A stretch of 64,000 nt of DNA from Streptobacillus ratti (GCF_001891165.1 NZ_LKKW01000004.1:1-64000); one strand, 5' to 3'; counted from the stretch's first letter, positions 9,427 through 18,355 are shown. Notes: generated by a model from the sequence alone, not told the origin. A program made the numbers and translations.

Positions 9427-10005
9427 TTATTTCTCCAATACTTTATCTACTAATCCATAAGCTACTGCTTCTTCTGCTGATAAATAATTATCTCTTTCAG
9501 TATCTGCTATAATTTTTTCAAAACTTTGTCCAGTATTTTTTGAAAGTATTTCAGCTAACTTATGTTTTGTTTTTAATATATTTTCTGCAACTATTTGTAT
9601 ATCTGTTGCTTGTCCTCTTGCTCCACCTAAAGGTTGATGTATCATAACTTCTGAATTAGGTAATGCAAATCTTTTGCCTTTAGTTCCTGAAGATAAAAGA
9701 AATGCTCCCATACTTGCTGCCATACCTATACATACAGTTACAACATCACAAGATATATGATTCATTGTATCATAAATCCCAAACCCTGCTGTAACCATTC
9801 CACCTGGTGAATTTATATACATTGTAATATCTTTTTCTTTATCCTGTGCATTTAAGAATAATAATTGAGCTATTATTGCATTTGCCATTTCTGTATTAAT
9901 TTCACCACTTAAAAAAATTATTCTATCTTTCAATAATCTTGAATAAATATCGTAAGTTCTTTCTCCATTACCCTCATTTTCAATTACATATGGTACTAAA
10001 CTCAT
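9427..10005 (-). CDS. clpP: ClpP, proteolytic subunit
   Basis: Serine protease ring of ClpXP. The start at 10005 (MSLVPYVIE) is chosen because AAAGGGGAG lies just upstream and it gives the usual 192-aa length; a start at 10056 would add 17 atypical residues. The catalytic triad is visible: Ser in [10 protein letters not shown], His in MIHQPLGG, Asp in [11 protein letters not shown]. Upstream tig is 57 bp away across a hairpin; clpX follows by 2 nt. The tig-clpP-clpX-lon order is a common arrangement in many bacteria. Confidence 0.98.
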   Translation of the reverse strand: MSLVPYVIENEGNGERTYDIYSRLLKDRIIFLSGEINTEMANAIIAQLLFLNAQDKEKDITMYINSPGGMVTAGFGIYDTMNHISCDVVTVCIGMAASMGAFLLSSGTKGKRFALPNSEVMIHQPLGGARGQATDIQIVAENILKTKHKLAEILSKNTGQSFEKIIADTERDNYLSAEEAVAYGLVDKVLEK

Positions 10006-10027
10006 TTTTTCTCCCCTTTCTATATAT

Positions 10028-10054
10028 TGGAAAACTAGACCTAAGTCTAGTTCC
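10028..10054 (-). other. Intercistronic hairpin between tig and clpP
   Basis: GGAACTAGAC-TTAG-GTCTAG..TTCC can pair on the minus-strand transcript with one small bulge. There is no T-run after it, so it is more likely an mRNA processing or stability element, or a weak pause, than a terminator. Confidence 0.45.
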
Positions 10055-10062
10055 AAAAATTA

Positions 10063-11337
10063 TTAGTTATTTATTAATAAATAATCATTTACTTTTGCAA
10101 AGAATAATTGTGAATTAATTTGTCCAAAAAATCTATTAACTCCATCTGTTTTTTCTAATTCAGCAGTTAATTGATCCATTGTCATTCCATACATTCCAGC
10201 AACTCTTTGTAATTCTGCATCAAATTCAGCTTCTGTAACTTCAATTCCCTCTACTTCAGCAATTCTTGATAAAATAAAGCTTGATTTAACACCTTTTTCA
10301 GCATTTTCTCTTAAGTCTTCTCTCATTTTTTCAACTGTTTGACCTGTCATTTGTAAGTATGCTTCTAAATTCATACCTTGCATTTGTAATGTTTGTGCAA
10401 ATCTATCAATTTGTGCATTTATTTCTTGTTCTACAGTTATTGTAGGAACTTCCATTGTTGTTGCATCTGCTATATTTTCAACAATTGTTTGTAATCTTTT
10501 ATTTTTTGCTTGATTTTCTTTATTTGATAATATATTTCCTTTAATTGCATTTCTTAAATCTTCTAAAGTATCTGAACCTGATGCTTTTGCAAATTCATCA
10601 TTTAATTCTGGAATTATTGATTCTTCTAAACTATTTAATTTAACTTTAAATACTGCTTCTTTCCCTTTTAAATTTTCAGCATGGTATTCTTCTGGGAATT
10701 TAACATTTACATCAAATTCTTCTCCAAGTTTTTTACCAACTATTTGTTCTTCAAAAGTATCTATAAAGCTTTTAGAACCTAATTCTAATCTATGATTTTC
10801 TGCTTTACCTCCATCAAAAGCTACACCATCTACAAATCCTTCAAAATTAATAACTGCTATATCTCCTAATTTAGCCTCTTCTCTTTCAGTTTTTTCAAAT
10901 TTCTTAGCTCTTTGAACCATTCTATTTATTTCATTTTCTACTTCTTCATCAGTAACTGATACTTCTTCTGCTTTTATATCTAACCCTTTATATTTAGGTA
11001 ATTCAAATTCTGGAAATACAGCAACCTTTAAATTCATTTTTAATTTATTTTCATCATATTCTAATGAAACTATTTGTAAATCTGCTACAGGTCTTAATTT
11101 TTCTTCTCTAATTAAAGTAGTATATTCTGTTTTTAATATTTCATTTATTAATTCATCTCTTATTTCACTCTTGAATGTTTTTTCAATAACATCTACTGGT
11201 ACATGACCTTTTCTAAATCCATCAACTTTAACATTTTTAAATTTAACTAAAATAGATTCTCTTAATGTTTTGTATTCTTGTCCTTCTTTTAATATTTCAA
11301 AAGCTACCTCTGAACCTGCTAATTTTTCTAATTTCAT
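10063..11337 (-). CDS. tig: Trigger factor, ribosome-associated chaperone
   Basis: Binds the ribosome exit site and nascent chains. The N-terminal ribosome-binding domain ends in the signature VDGFRKGHVP (a variant of GFRxGKxP with His for Lys). The central FKBP-like PPIase domain (EAKLGDIAVINFEGFVDGVAFDGG) spans about residues 150-235, and a long helical C-terminal domain follows. The length of 424 aa is normal. GGAGG precedes the start. It is 12 nt downstream of recJ, so it is transcribed with the translation-factor genes ahead of it. Confidence 0.96.
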   Translation of the reverse strand: MKLEKLAGSEVAFEILKEGQEYKTLRESILVKFKNVKVDGFRKGHVPVDVIEKTFKSEIRDELINEILKTEYTTLIREEKLRPVADLQIVSLEYDENKLKMNLKVAVFPEFELPKYKGLDIKAEEVSVTDEEVENEINRMVQRAKKFEKTEREEAKLGDIAVINFEGFVDGVAFDGGKAENHRLELGSKSFIDTFEEQIVGKKLGEEFDVNVKFPEEYHAENLKGKEAVFKVKLNSLEESIIPELNDEFAKASGSDTLEDLRNAIKGNILSNKENQAKNKRLQTIVENIADATTMEVPTITVEQEINAQIDRFAQTLQMQGMNLEAYLQMTGQTVEKMREDLRENAEKGVKSSFILSRIAEVEGIEVTEAEFDAELQRVAGMYGMTMDQLTAELEKTDGVNRFFGQINSQLFFAKVNDYLLINN

Positions 11338-11349
11338 TTTTCCTCCTAA

Positions 11350-13023
11350 TTATTCTATATCTTTTAATTTTAATCTTAATATTTTTTTACCTATTAATTC
11401 AGGTGTATATATTATTTTATACAATTTATTTGAATTTTTCAAGTTTAATTTATAACTCAAATTATAGCCTAATATTTGTATATCTTTACCATTTCTATAT
11501 ATATTTGCTTTAAAATGTTTATTATCAACACCAAATATTAAAATATTTCTAAATTTAATATTTTCATCATAGAAATTTGGTTCATCATTAGAAAGACCAA
11601 ATGGTCCTAAACTATTTATTTCAGTCATTTTCTTTGTAGTTATTTGAGCTATAGGAAATTTAGCATCTATAACTATATTATTTTTTGATTTTTCTGTAAG
11701 ATTTAAATTATACATCTTTTGTTTAAGTTTATCTCTTATTAAATTTAAGTTAGAACTTGTAATTAAAAATCCAGCTGCAAGATTATGTCCACCAAAATTA
11801 ATAAAATAATCTGAAAATTCAGATATTAATTTATATATATTCTTATTTTCGATACTTCTACACGAACCTTTGCAATAACCATCAACCTTAGAAACAATAA
11901 TCACTGGAACTTTAAATTCTAATGCTAATTTTGATGTAATAGAACCTAAAACTCCTAAGTTTATATCGTTTATTTCATAATATATATAATTTAATTTTTT
12001 AATATCTCTGTTTTCAAGAAATTTTACTATTTTATTGTATATCTTGCTTTCATAATTTTTTCTTTCGTTATTATACTCATACATTTCATTTAATATCTGA
12101 GTATTAATTTTTTCAGAATTTGATGTTAAAAATTTTATTATTTTTAACGGGTCATCTAATTTTCCTATTGCATTAATTAACGGTGATATTCTATAACTTA
12201 TATCATTAATTGTAATATATTCTGGATCAATTTTAAAATTTTCTATTATCATTTTAAATGCCAAAATATTAGTTTTAGAAAAATTCTTAAGTCCTCTTTT
12301 TATCAAAAATCTATTTTCATCAACACATTCCATAACATCTGCAATAGTAGCAAGTGAAATTAATTCACAATATTCATATATATCTGAAATTGATTTATCT
12401 GGTAATTTTGAATATATAGCTTGAACTAACTTAAATACTACTCCTGCACCTGATAATTCCTTAAATGGATAATTTTCTGATTTTTTAGGGTTGATTTCTA
12501 ATATAGATTTCATATTTTTATTATTATAATGATGGTCTGTTATTATTAAATCAACACCCATAGACTTTAACATATCCATATGTAATATCTCACCAAACGA
12601 ATTATCCACTGAAATAACAAGTTTAATATTTTTATCTTCTATATTTTTAAAATATTCTTCATCCAAACTATATTTAAACATTGTTCTTGTAGGAATATAT
12701 ATTTCATTTTTTATATTTAATTTATCAAAAATTTTAGAAAGATAAAGTGAGCCTGATATGCCATCAATATCATAATCTCCAAAAATCAATATTTTCTTGT
12801 CTTTATCCATAAATTCTAAAATTTTATCAACTACTTCTTCCATATTTGTTAATAAAAATGGATCATGTAATTGTTTATAACTTGGATTTAAAAAAGAGTT
12901 CATTTCTTCTTTAGAATGTATTTTTTTATTAAGTAGTAAAGTTGTAATTAATTCATCTTTATTAAAAAGTTTCATTTTACTTTCTAAATAATCATTCTCA
13001 TAGAACATCCATTTCCAATTCAT
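11350..13023 (-). CDS. recJ: Single-stranded-DNA-specific 5'-3' exonuclease RecJ
   Basis: DHH-family nuclease for recombination and repair. Motifs in order: DYDIDGISG (metal-binding Asps), SVDNSFGE, ITDHHYNN (the DHH motif), and C-terminal DHHA1 element INFGGHNLAAGF. The length of 557 aa is near the lower end for RecJ. GAGGAA precedes the ATG. The gene is 2 nt after rbfA and 12 nt before tig, an unusual place for a repair nuclease, between ribosome maturation and chaperone genes. Confidence 0.94.
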   Translation of the reverse strand: MNWKWMFYENDYLESKMKLFNKDELITTLLLNKKIHSKEEMNSFLNPSYKQLHDPFLLTNMEEVVDKILEFMDKDKKILIFGDYDIDGISGSLYLSKIFDKLNIKNEIYIPTRTMFKYSLDEEYFKNIEDKNIKLVISVDNSFGEILHMDMLKSMGVDLIITDHHYNNKNMKSILEINPKKSENYPFKELSGAGVVFKLVQAIYSKLPDKSISDIYEYCELISLATIADVMECVDENRFLIKRGLKNFSKTNILAFKMIIENFKIDPEYITINDISYRISPLINAIGKLDDPLKIIKFLTSNSEKINTQILNEMYEYNNERKNYESKIYNKIVKFLENRDIKKLNYIYYEINDINLGVLGSITSKLALEFKVPVIIVSKVDGYCKGSCRSIENKNIYKLISEFSDYFINFGGHNLAAGFLITSSNLNLIRDKLKQKMYNLNLTEKSKNNIVIDAKFPIAQITTKKMTEINSLGPFGLSNDEPNFYDENIKFRNILIFGVDNKHFKANIYRNGKDIQILGYNLSYKLNLKNSNKLYKIIYTPELIGKKILRLKLKDIE

Positions 13024-13025
13024 GA

Positions 13026-13400
13026 TTATTCCTCACTATCTATATTAACAGTAGCCATTGCTTCTTTTAATATTTTAGATATTTTCACACTATATTCTAC
13101 ACTATCATCTAAATGTATTCTAATTTCTGGAGTATATCTAATTTCTAAATTTTCACCAACTTTTTTCCTAAAAAATCCTTTTAACTTATTTAATTCTTCT
13201 AAAAGTTTTTCTTTATTTATATTTTGTTTATAATCTAAAATTGACATAATTACATCTGCATAACGAGCATCTGGCGATAAATTAACTGACTTAACTGTAA
13301 CCAAGTTTCTAATTTTTTCATTTTTAACTTCTAATAATATAGCTGTACCGATGATTCTTGAAATTTCTTTTTCTAAACCTCTTTTTCTTCTAATATTCAT
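13026..13400 (-). CDS. rbfA: Ribosome-binding factor A
   Basis: KH-like protein required for late 16S rRNA and 30S maturation. It starts with RRKRGLEKEISRII and has the conserved VSLSPDARYADVIMS-like segment (VNLSPDARYADVI) and LRxKVGENLEIRYTPEIRIHLDDSVEYSVKI. The length of 124 aa is normal. GGGG precedes the start. It follows infB by 12 nt, the standard infB-rbfA pairing. Confidence 0.96.
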   Translation of the reverse strand: MNIRRKRGLEKEISRIIGTAILLEVKNEKIRNLVTVKSVNLSPDARYADVIMSILDYKQNINKEKLLEELNKLKGFFRKKVGENLEIRYTPEIRIHLDDSVEYSVKISKILKEAMATVNIDSEE

Positions 13401-13412
13401 AAATACCCCTAT

Positions 13413-16076
13413 CTATTGTTTTACTTGTTCTACAACAAATGCTTCTATTATATCTCCTGCTTTTATATCATTGAAATCTTTAATTCCTATACCACAATCT
13501 TGTCCAATACTTGCTTCTTTAACATCATCTTTATATCTCTTAAGTGATGCAATTTCACCCTCATGAACAATAATACCGTCACGTAATAATCTAATCTTAG
13601 ATTGACGAGTAATTTTACCTTCAATTACTAATGAACCAGCAATATTACCTACATTTGAAATTTTGAATACTTCTCTTACTTCTAATCTTCCATTATATAT
13701 TTCCTTATATTCTGGATCTAACATACCTTTCATAGCTTTTTCAAGATCTTCTGTAACATGATATATTACATTATAGTTTCTAATTTCTACTCCAGATTTT
13801 TCTGCTTCTGTTCTCGCTGTATTTGTTGGTCTAACACTAAATGCAATAATAATTGCATTTGATGCTGCCGCAAGCATTACATCTCCCTCAGTAACTGCTC
13901 CAGCACTTGCTTGAATAATATTCATACTTATCTTATCATTTGATAATTTATTAATTGATTCTTTAAGTGCTTCAGCTGATCCTTTAGAATCTGCTCTAAT
14001 AATACATTTTAATTCTTTTAATTGTTGATCTTCTAATTCTTTAGATAAACTTTCAAGTGAAATATGTTTTTTCTTATTAAGTTCATCTTTTTTCTCATTT
14101 TTAAAATCTTCAACTATTTTCTTAGCTTGTTTATCATTATTTACACAATATAGTAAATCTCCAGCTTCAGGTATTTCATTAAATCCTGTAATTTCAACTG
14201 GTTGTGAAACTCCAGCTTTAGTAATCTTATTTCCTCTATCATCTAACATAGATCTTACTCTACCATAAGATGACCCAGAAACAAATATATCTCCTATTTT
14301 TAATTCTCCCTCTTGAATTAAAATGTCTGCAACTGGTCCCATTTGTACATCTAATCTTGATTCAACTACTATAGCCTTAGCTCTCTTTTTGTGATTTGCT
14401 TTAAGCTCCATTATTTCTGAAGTTAAAAGTATTGTTTCTAGTAGGGCATCTAAATTTAACTTTTGTTTTGCTGAAATTTCTACCATTTCAGTATTTCCTC
14501 CCCATTCTGGAGAGATTAAACCATGTTCAAGTAATTCTTGTTTAACTTTCATTACATTTGCACCAGGTTTGTCTATCTTATTAATAGCAACTATAATAGG
14601 CACATTTGCTTCTTTAGCATGCGAAATTGCTTCAATAGTTTGTGGTTTAACGCCATCATCTGCTGCAACTATTAATATAGAAATATCTGTTATATTCGCT
14701 CCTCTTACTCTCATTTCAGTAAAAGCCTCATGTCCTGGAGTATCTATAAATGTTATTTTTTGTTTATTCCATTCAACTTGATAAGCACCTATTCTTTGTG
14801 TAATACCTCCAGCTTCACCATCAATCACATTTGTATGTCTTAGTGCATCTAATAATGAAGTTTTACCATGATCTACATGTCCCATAATTGTTATTACCGG
14901 AGCTCTTAATTCTTTATCTTCTTCTTTATCTTCTATTTCAAGATTATATTTTTCTCCATAAGATACTTCTATTATTTCTTCTTTTTCAACTATTACATTA
15001 TACTCAATAGCTATTTCTTCTGCTTCTTCAATGTTTAATATAGCATTAGCAGTATACATCTTACCTTGCATAAAGAATTTTTTAATTATGTCAGATGAAT
15101 TAATTCCTAATTTTTCAGCTAATTCTTTAATTGATATTTCTTGAGGTAGAACAACTAGTCCAACTCCACCCTCTTCATCTCTTATTACTTCTGATTTTAC
15201 AACTTTTTCTTTTTTCTTGATTTTTTTCTTTTTATCTTCTTTTCTAAAATCATCACGTAATTCTTTTAATTTTCTTTCTTCATCTTTTGTTTTTTTATCA
15301 TTTTCATATTTCTTTTTCTCAAATTTAGATTTTAATTTAGAGTTTTTAGATTTAACATCATTTTCCATTGTTGGAATTTCTATTATAGCTTCTTTTTCTT
15401 CTTTAGCGTGTGTTTTAAATGGTTTCTTATTATCATCATTTCTTCTATCTTTATTAAATGGTCTTCTTTCTCCATTTTCAAAAGGCTTTCTTTCTCCAAA
15501 ATTTTGATTATTTCTTTTCTCAAAAGGTTTTCTTTCTCCATTATTGCTAAAGTTTCTATTGTCTCTATTTACTCTATTATCCCTATCTTTATTAAAGTTT
15601 TCTTTATTTTCAAACTTAGGTCTTTCTCCTCTAAAATTATTTTTTCTTTCATTATTATTTTTTTCAGAAAAATCTCTATTTTCTCTATTAAAAGGTTTTC
15701 TTTCTCCGAAATTTTGATTGTTTCTTTTTTCAAAAGGTTTTCTCTCACCAAAATTCTGATTATTTCTTTCTGGTCTTTCACCTTTATTTTCATTTTTATC
15801 AAATCTATCATTTCTAAATTTATTATTATTATTATTATTTTTATTAAATTTATTGTTATTTCTGTTATTAAATATTATTTTTTCACCAATTACTTCTTCT
15901 TTTTTAGAAGTATTTTTTTCAACTGATTTCATTGGATTTAATTTATTTTCTATATCTTTTATTTCACTTTCACTTAAAGCTGATAAACTTGATTTATCAT
16001 ATCCCATTGTTTTTAATTTTGTAATAAGATCATTAGTTGATTGTCCAATTTTCTTAGCAAACTCATAAACTCTCAC
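13413..16076 (-). CDS. infB: Translation initiation factor IF-2
   Basis: GTPase that places initiator tRNA on the ribosome. It starts with GTG, directly after the ylxR stop, with a strong GGAGGTGG. An IF2-N domain (VYEFAKKIGQSTNDLITKLKTMG) is followed by a long low-complexity Asn/Arg/Phe-rich region (about residues 75-215) containing copies of NNQNFGERKPFEKR. A second IF2-N domain (EISIKELAEKLGINSSDIIKK) leads to the G domain: GHVDHGKTSL, DTPGHEAF, NKID. Domains II-IV complete 887 aa. The repetitive linker is the only unusual part. Confidence 0.98.
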   Translation of the reverse strand: MRVYEFAKKIGQSTNDLITKLKTMGYDKSSLSALSESEIKDIENKLNPMKSVEKNTSKKEEVIGEKIIFNNRNNNKFNKNNNNNNKFRNDRFDKNENKGERPERNNQNFGERKPFEKRNNQNFGERKPFNRENRDFSEKNNNERKNNFRGERPKFENKENFNKDRDNRVNRDNRNFSNNGERKPFEKRNNQNFGERKPFENGERRPFNKDRRNDDNKKPFKTHAKEEKEAIIEIPTMENDVKSKNSKLKSKFEKKKYENDKKTKDEERKLKELRDDFRKEDKKKKIKKKEKVVKSEVIRDEEGGVGLVVLPQEISIKELAEKLGINSSDIIKKFFMQGKMYTANAILNIEEAEEIAIEYNVIVEKEEIIEVSYGEKYNLEIEDKEEDKELRAPVITIMGHVDHGKTSLLDALRHTNVIDGEAGGITQRIGAYQVEWNKQKITFIDTPGHEAFTEMRVRGANITDISILIVAADDGVKPQTIEAISHAKEANVPIIVAINKIDKPGANVMKVKQELLEHGLISPEWGGNTEMVEISAKQKLNLDALLETILLTSEIMELKANHKKRAKAIVVESRLDVQMGPVADILIQEGELKIGDIFVSGSSYGRVRSMLDDRGNKITKAGVSQPVEITGFNEIPEAGDLLYCVNNDKQAKKIVEDFKNEKKDELNKKKHISLESLSKELEDQQLKELKCIIRADSKGSAEALKESINKLSNDKISMNIIQASAGAVTEGDVMLAAASNAIIIAFSVRPTNTARTEAEKSGVEIRNYNVIYHVTEDLEKAMKGMLDPEYKEIYNGRLEVREVFKISNVGNIAGSLVIEGKITRQSKIRLLRDGIIVHEGEIASLKRYKDDVKEASIGQDCGIGIKDFNDIKAGDIIEAFVVEQVKQ
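15460..15790 (-). repeat. Imperfect coding repeats in the IF-2 linker
   Basis: At least four related units of about 14 codons encode (NNQN)FGERKPFEKR-like peptides inside infB. The repeats are visible in DNA as recurring TTCTCCAAAATTTTGATT-like tracts on the plus strand. They lie in the disordered linker between the N-terminal domains and the GTPase, where length variation should be tolerated. Confidence 0.75.
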
Positions 16077-16658
16077 TTATTCCACCTCCATTTTATTTAG
16101 TATCCCTCTTACAACCTTTTTAGTTTTTACCCCTATTACCTTAACATCACTTAAAAAGATTTTTTTTAAAGAATATTGTTTTTCAATAAATATTATATTT
16201 ACATTATTTAACTTAGCTATTTTTTTTAATTTATTAACATATTTCCCATTAATATCAGATGGTATAATCAAAAGTTTCACTATAGAATCTTTCATTCCAT
16301 CTAAATTTTCATCTACTCCATATACTAAATATTCAGAATTTTTTAATCCCTCTAATATTCTTAAAATATGTTCATCTTTGTTTTCTCTATTTTCTTTTTT
16401 TTCAAAATGCTTAAGAATTTTTTCTGCACTTTTCATTTCAACTTTAAATTTATTAAAAAATTTCTGAAAAACTTCTAAATCATTTTTGATATACTTTCCT
16501 CTATTTTGAATATTTTGATTTTCATCATAAACATATTCACCTTTTAAATTTTCAACAAATCTAAGTAAATTTTCTTTCTTATCATTAGCTCTTGTAATTA
16601 CACAAGTTCTTATTATTACATTACTCTTGTTTTTCTCTCTCTTCTTCTCCAATTTCAT
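16077..16658 (-). CDS. YlxR (DUF448) domain fused to an L7Ae/YlxQ-like RNA-binding domain
   Basis: The N-terminal half (from about residue 17: IIRTCVITRANDKKENLLRFV) is the YlxR fold, an RNA-binding protein linked to RNase P modulation in Firmicutes. The C-terminal half (from about residue 105: LEGLKNSEYLVYGVDENLDGMKDSIVKLLIIPSDINGKYVNKLKKIAKLNNVNIIFI) looks like the L7Ae-type protein YlxQ. In Bacillus these are two adjacent genes between nusA and infB. Here one 193-aa chain occupies the same slot. An ATG at 16658 follows AGAGGCGAG and overlaps nusA by about 38 nt; a GTG at 16661 is also possible. The C-terminal assignment is weaker than the N-terminal one. Confidence 0.8.
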   Translation of the reverse strand: MKLEKKREKNKSNVIIRTCVITRANDKKENLLRFVENLKGEYVYDENQNIQNRGKYIKNDLEVFQKFFNKFKVEMKSAEKILKHFEKKENRENKDEHILRILEGLKNSEYLVYGVDENLDGMKDSIVKLLIIPSDINGKYVNKLKKIAKLNNVNIIFIEKQYSLKKIFLSDVKVIGVKTKKVVRGILNKMEVE

Positions 16659-17709
16659 CACTCGCCTCTATATTTACTCTTAATTTACATAGTTTACCAG
16701 CAAGTTTAGAGTTTACTCCTTTTTTACCTATAGCAAGTGTTAATTGACTTGGATCAACTTCAACTTTAGCAACTATTTCATCTTCATTTCTTACTATTTC
16801 TACTGAAAATATTTCAGCAGGATATAGTGCATTTTTAACAAAAAGTCTTTGATCAGCATTCCATTCTACTAATTCAATCTTTTCTCCATTTAATTCATTA
16901 ATAACATTACTTATTCTAATTCCGTCTTTACCTATACAAGACCCTTTTAAATCTATATTTGGATCTTCTGAATAAATAGCTACCTTAGATTTAACTCCTA
17001 CTTCTCTTGCTATGTTTTTAATAACTATGCTACCTGAAGCAATTTCAGGAACTTCTCTTTCAAATAGTTTATGTATTAATTTATCATCTGTTCTTGTAAT
17101 ATCCACTTTTGGAAATCTTCCATTAGTATCAACATTTCTAATATATGCTACTAATCTATCTCCAACTTGCACTTTATCAAGTTCTGATAATTCTCTTTGT
17201 GGTATTATTACATCTAGTCCATTCATAGAAACGTAAAGACTTCCATTTTCTTCAATTCTTCTTACTATAACATTTACTATTTGGTGTTCTATTGCAATAA
17301 GTTGTTTAGAAATTAATTCTTTCTCTTGTTCTCTTATATATTGAATAATTATTGATTTTGCTCTTTGAATTGCATTTCTATTAAATTCATCAGCATTTAA
17401 TTCTATTTTTAAATAATCTCCAACTTTTATCCTTTTTCTATAGTTTTTAGCCTTACTAAAAGGAATTTCAGTTGTTTCATTATATACTTTAACTTCATCA
17501 TCTATAATTAACTTTTCACAGAACATTTTAACATCTCCTGTTATTTGGTCAATTTCAATTTCTAAATTTTCTTGATCATTAAAATCCTTTTTATATGCAG
17601 CTAACAATCCTGTTTTTAGTCTTTCTAATAAATCACCTTTTGGTATACCTTTTTCTTTTTCTAATTCTTCGATTGCATCTAAAAATGTCAATTTATCTTT
17701 AGATTTCAT
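16621..17709 (-). CDS. nusA: Transcription termination/antitermination factor NusA
   Basis: Binds RNA polymerase and nascent RNA to control pausing and termination. An N-terminal polymerase-binding domain (FLDAIEELEKEKGIPK...LLAAYKKDF) is followed by S1 (VGDRLVAYIRNVD), KH1 (REVGVKSKVAIYSED, CIGKDGIRI) and KH2 (LAIGKKGVNSKLAGKL). It ends soon after KH2 at 362 aa and so lacks the C-terminal acidic repeats of the E. coli protein, as in Firmicutes. The start at 17709 gives proper spacing from AAGGAGG; the ATG at 17718 abuts it. It overlaps rimP by 11 nt. Confidence 0.97.
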   Translation of the reverse strand: MKSKDKLTFLDAIEELEKEKGIPKGDLLERLKTGLLAAYKKDFNDQENLEIEIDQITGDVKMFCEKLIIDDEVKVYNETTEIPFSKAKNYRKRIKVGDYLKIELNADEFNRNAIQRAKSIIIQYIREQEKELISKQLIAIEHQIVNVIVRRIEENGSLYVSMNGLDVIIPQRELSELDKVQVGDRLVAYIRNVDTNGRFPKVDITRTDDKLIHKLFEREVPEIASGSIVIKNIAREVGVKSKVAIYSEDPNIDLKGSCIGKDGIRISNVINELNGEKIELVEWNADQRLFVKNALYPAEIFSVEIVRNEDEIVAKVEVDPSQLTLAIGKKGVNSKLAGKLCKLRVNIEASDEIGEEEREKQE

Positions 17710-18193
17710 TTTCAACATCCTCCTTAAATATTTTATCAGATAAATTAAATATTAATTTTGCAGTTTTAACTTTTTCTAAAGGTATTTCTATATTTCCTAT
17801 AACATCATCCTTTAGTAAAATTAGATTATTTTCAAAACCTAATAACATACCTTCAAAACTCTTTTTATTTTCAATATTATTTTTTGTTTTCACACTTATC
17901 TTTTTACCTGTAAATCTAATAAAATCTTTTTCTTTTTTTAGCTTTCTTTCAAGTCCAGGAGTTGAAACTTCTAAATAAAATTTATCATCAATTAATTCAT
18001 CAACAATATTATCTATTTTTGTACTTAGCATAACACAGTCATCTAAACTTGTATTTCCAGTTTTAGATTCAACATATATTCTTAGAAAATTGTATCCTCC
18101 CTCTCTAACATACTCAATGTCTGCTAATTCCAAAGAATTTTCATTTAAATATGGCTGTATTTCTTTTTCAATTTTTAATAAAACTTCTTCCAC
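17699..18193 (-). CDS. rimP: Ribosome maturation factor RimP
   Basis: Needed for 30S subunit maturation. The GTG at 18193 is chosen because AAAGGAGG lies 8 nt upstream and the resulting N-terminus (VEEVLLKIEKEIQPYLNENSLELADIEYV) aligns with RimP families; an in-frame TTG at 18250 would run translation through a GC-rich hairpin. Signature segments are FLRIYVES, DCVMLSTKIDNIVD and FYLEVSTPGLERKL. The length is 164 aa. First gene of the long run, with promoter at 18270-18298 and a structured leader. Confidence 0.95.
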   Translation of the reverse strand: MEEVLLKIEKEIQPYLNENSLELADIEYVREGGYNFLRIYVESKTGNTSLDDCVMLSTKIDNIVDELIDDKFYLEVSTPGLERKLKKEKDFIRFTGKKISVKTKNNIENKKSFEGMLLGFENNLILLKDDVIGNIEIPLEKVKTAKLIFNLSDKIFKEDVENEI

Positions 18194-18222
18194 ATTATAT
18201 TCCTCCTTTATTTTAATATTAA

Positions 18223-18242
18223 AGAGTGGGTCGCCCCACTCT
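18223..18242 (-). promoter_or_regulatory. GC-rich hairpin in the rimP operon leader
   Basis: On the transcript AGAGTGGG-GCGA-CCCACTCT forms a perfect 8-bp stem with a GNRA-type tetraloop, in an otherwise extremely AT-rich leader. The 5' arm partly covers an AAAGGAG that precedes it; the real rimP Shine-Dalgarno lies about 20 nt after the stem. No T-run follows, so it is not an intrinsic terminator. Possible roles are autoregulation, stability, or protein binding. Confidence 0.6.
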
Positions 18243-18269
18243 CCTTTCAAATATCATATTTATATTGTT

Positions 18270-18298
18270 ATGATAACATATTTTTACTTAAAAATCAA
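18270..18298 (-). promoter_or_regulatory. Promoter of the rimP-to-murJ run
   Basis: TTGATT (18293-18298), 17 bp, TATCAT (18270-18275) preceded by TGT, giving an extended -10 form. Divergent from the yebC promoter. Predicted leader of about 70 nt. Confidence 0.65.
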
Positions 18299-18326
18299 GA
18301 ATTTTAGTAATATATACACATTTTTA

Positions 18327-18355
18327 TTTAATTTTTAAAAAGATTATGATATAAT
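18327..18355 (+). promoter_or_regulatory. Promoter of yebC
   Basis: Perfect extended -10 TGATATAAT with hexamer at 18350-18355; the -35 region at 17-bp spacing is only TTTAAT. CGGAGGG precedes the ATG. Confidence 0.65.

Noticed and set aside
10028-10054. Intrinsic terminator between tig and clpP
   Set aside because: The stem is good but no T-run follows on the transcribed strand, and clpP has no consensus promoter of its own here.
15408-15926. 172-aa plus-strand open frame opposite infB
   Set aside because: It is antisense to the low-complexity IF-2 linker, rich in Ile, Phe and Ser as expected from complementing Asn/Lys/Arg codons, and has no ribosome site.
18194-18250. Longer RimP starting at a TTG (18250)
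   Set aside because: It would translate the GC-rich leader hairpin and add 19 residues without similarity to RimP; the GTG at 18193 has a proper AAAGGAGG.
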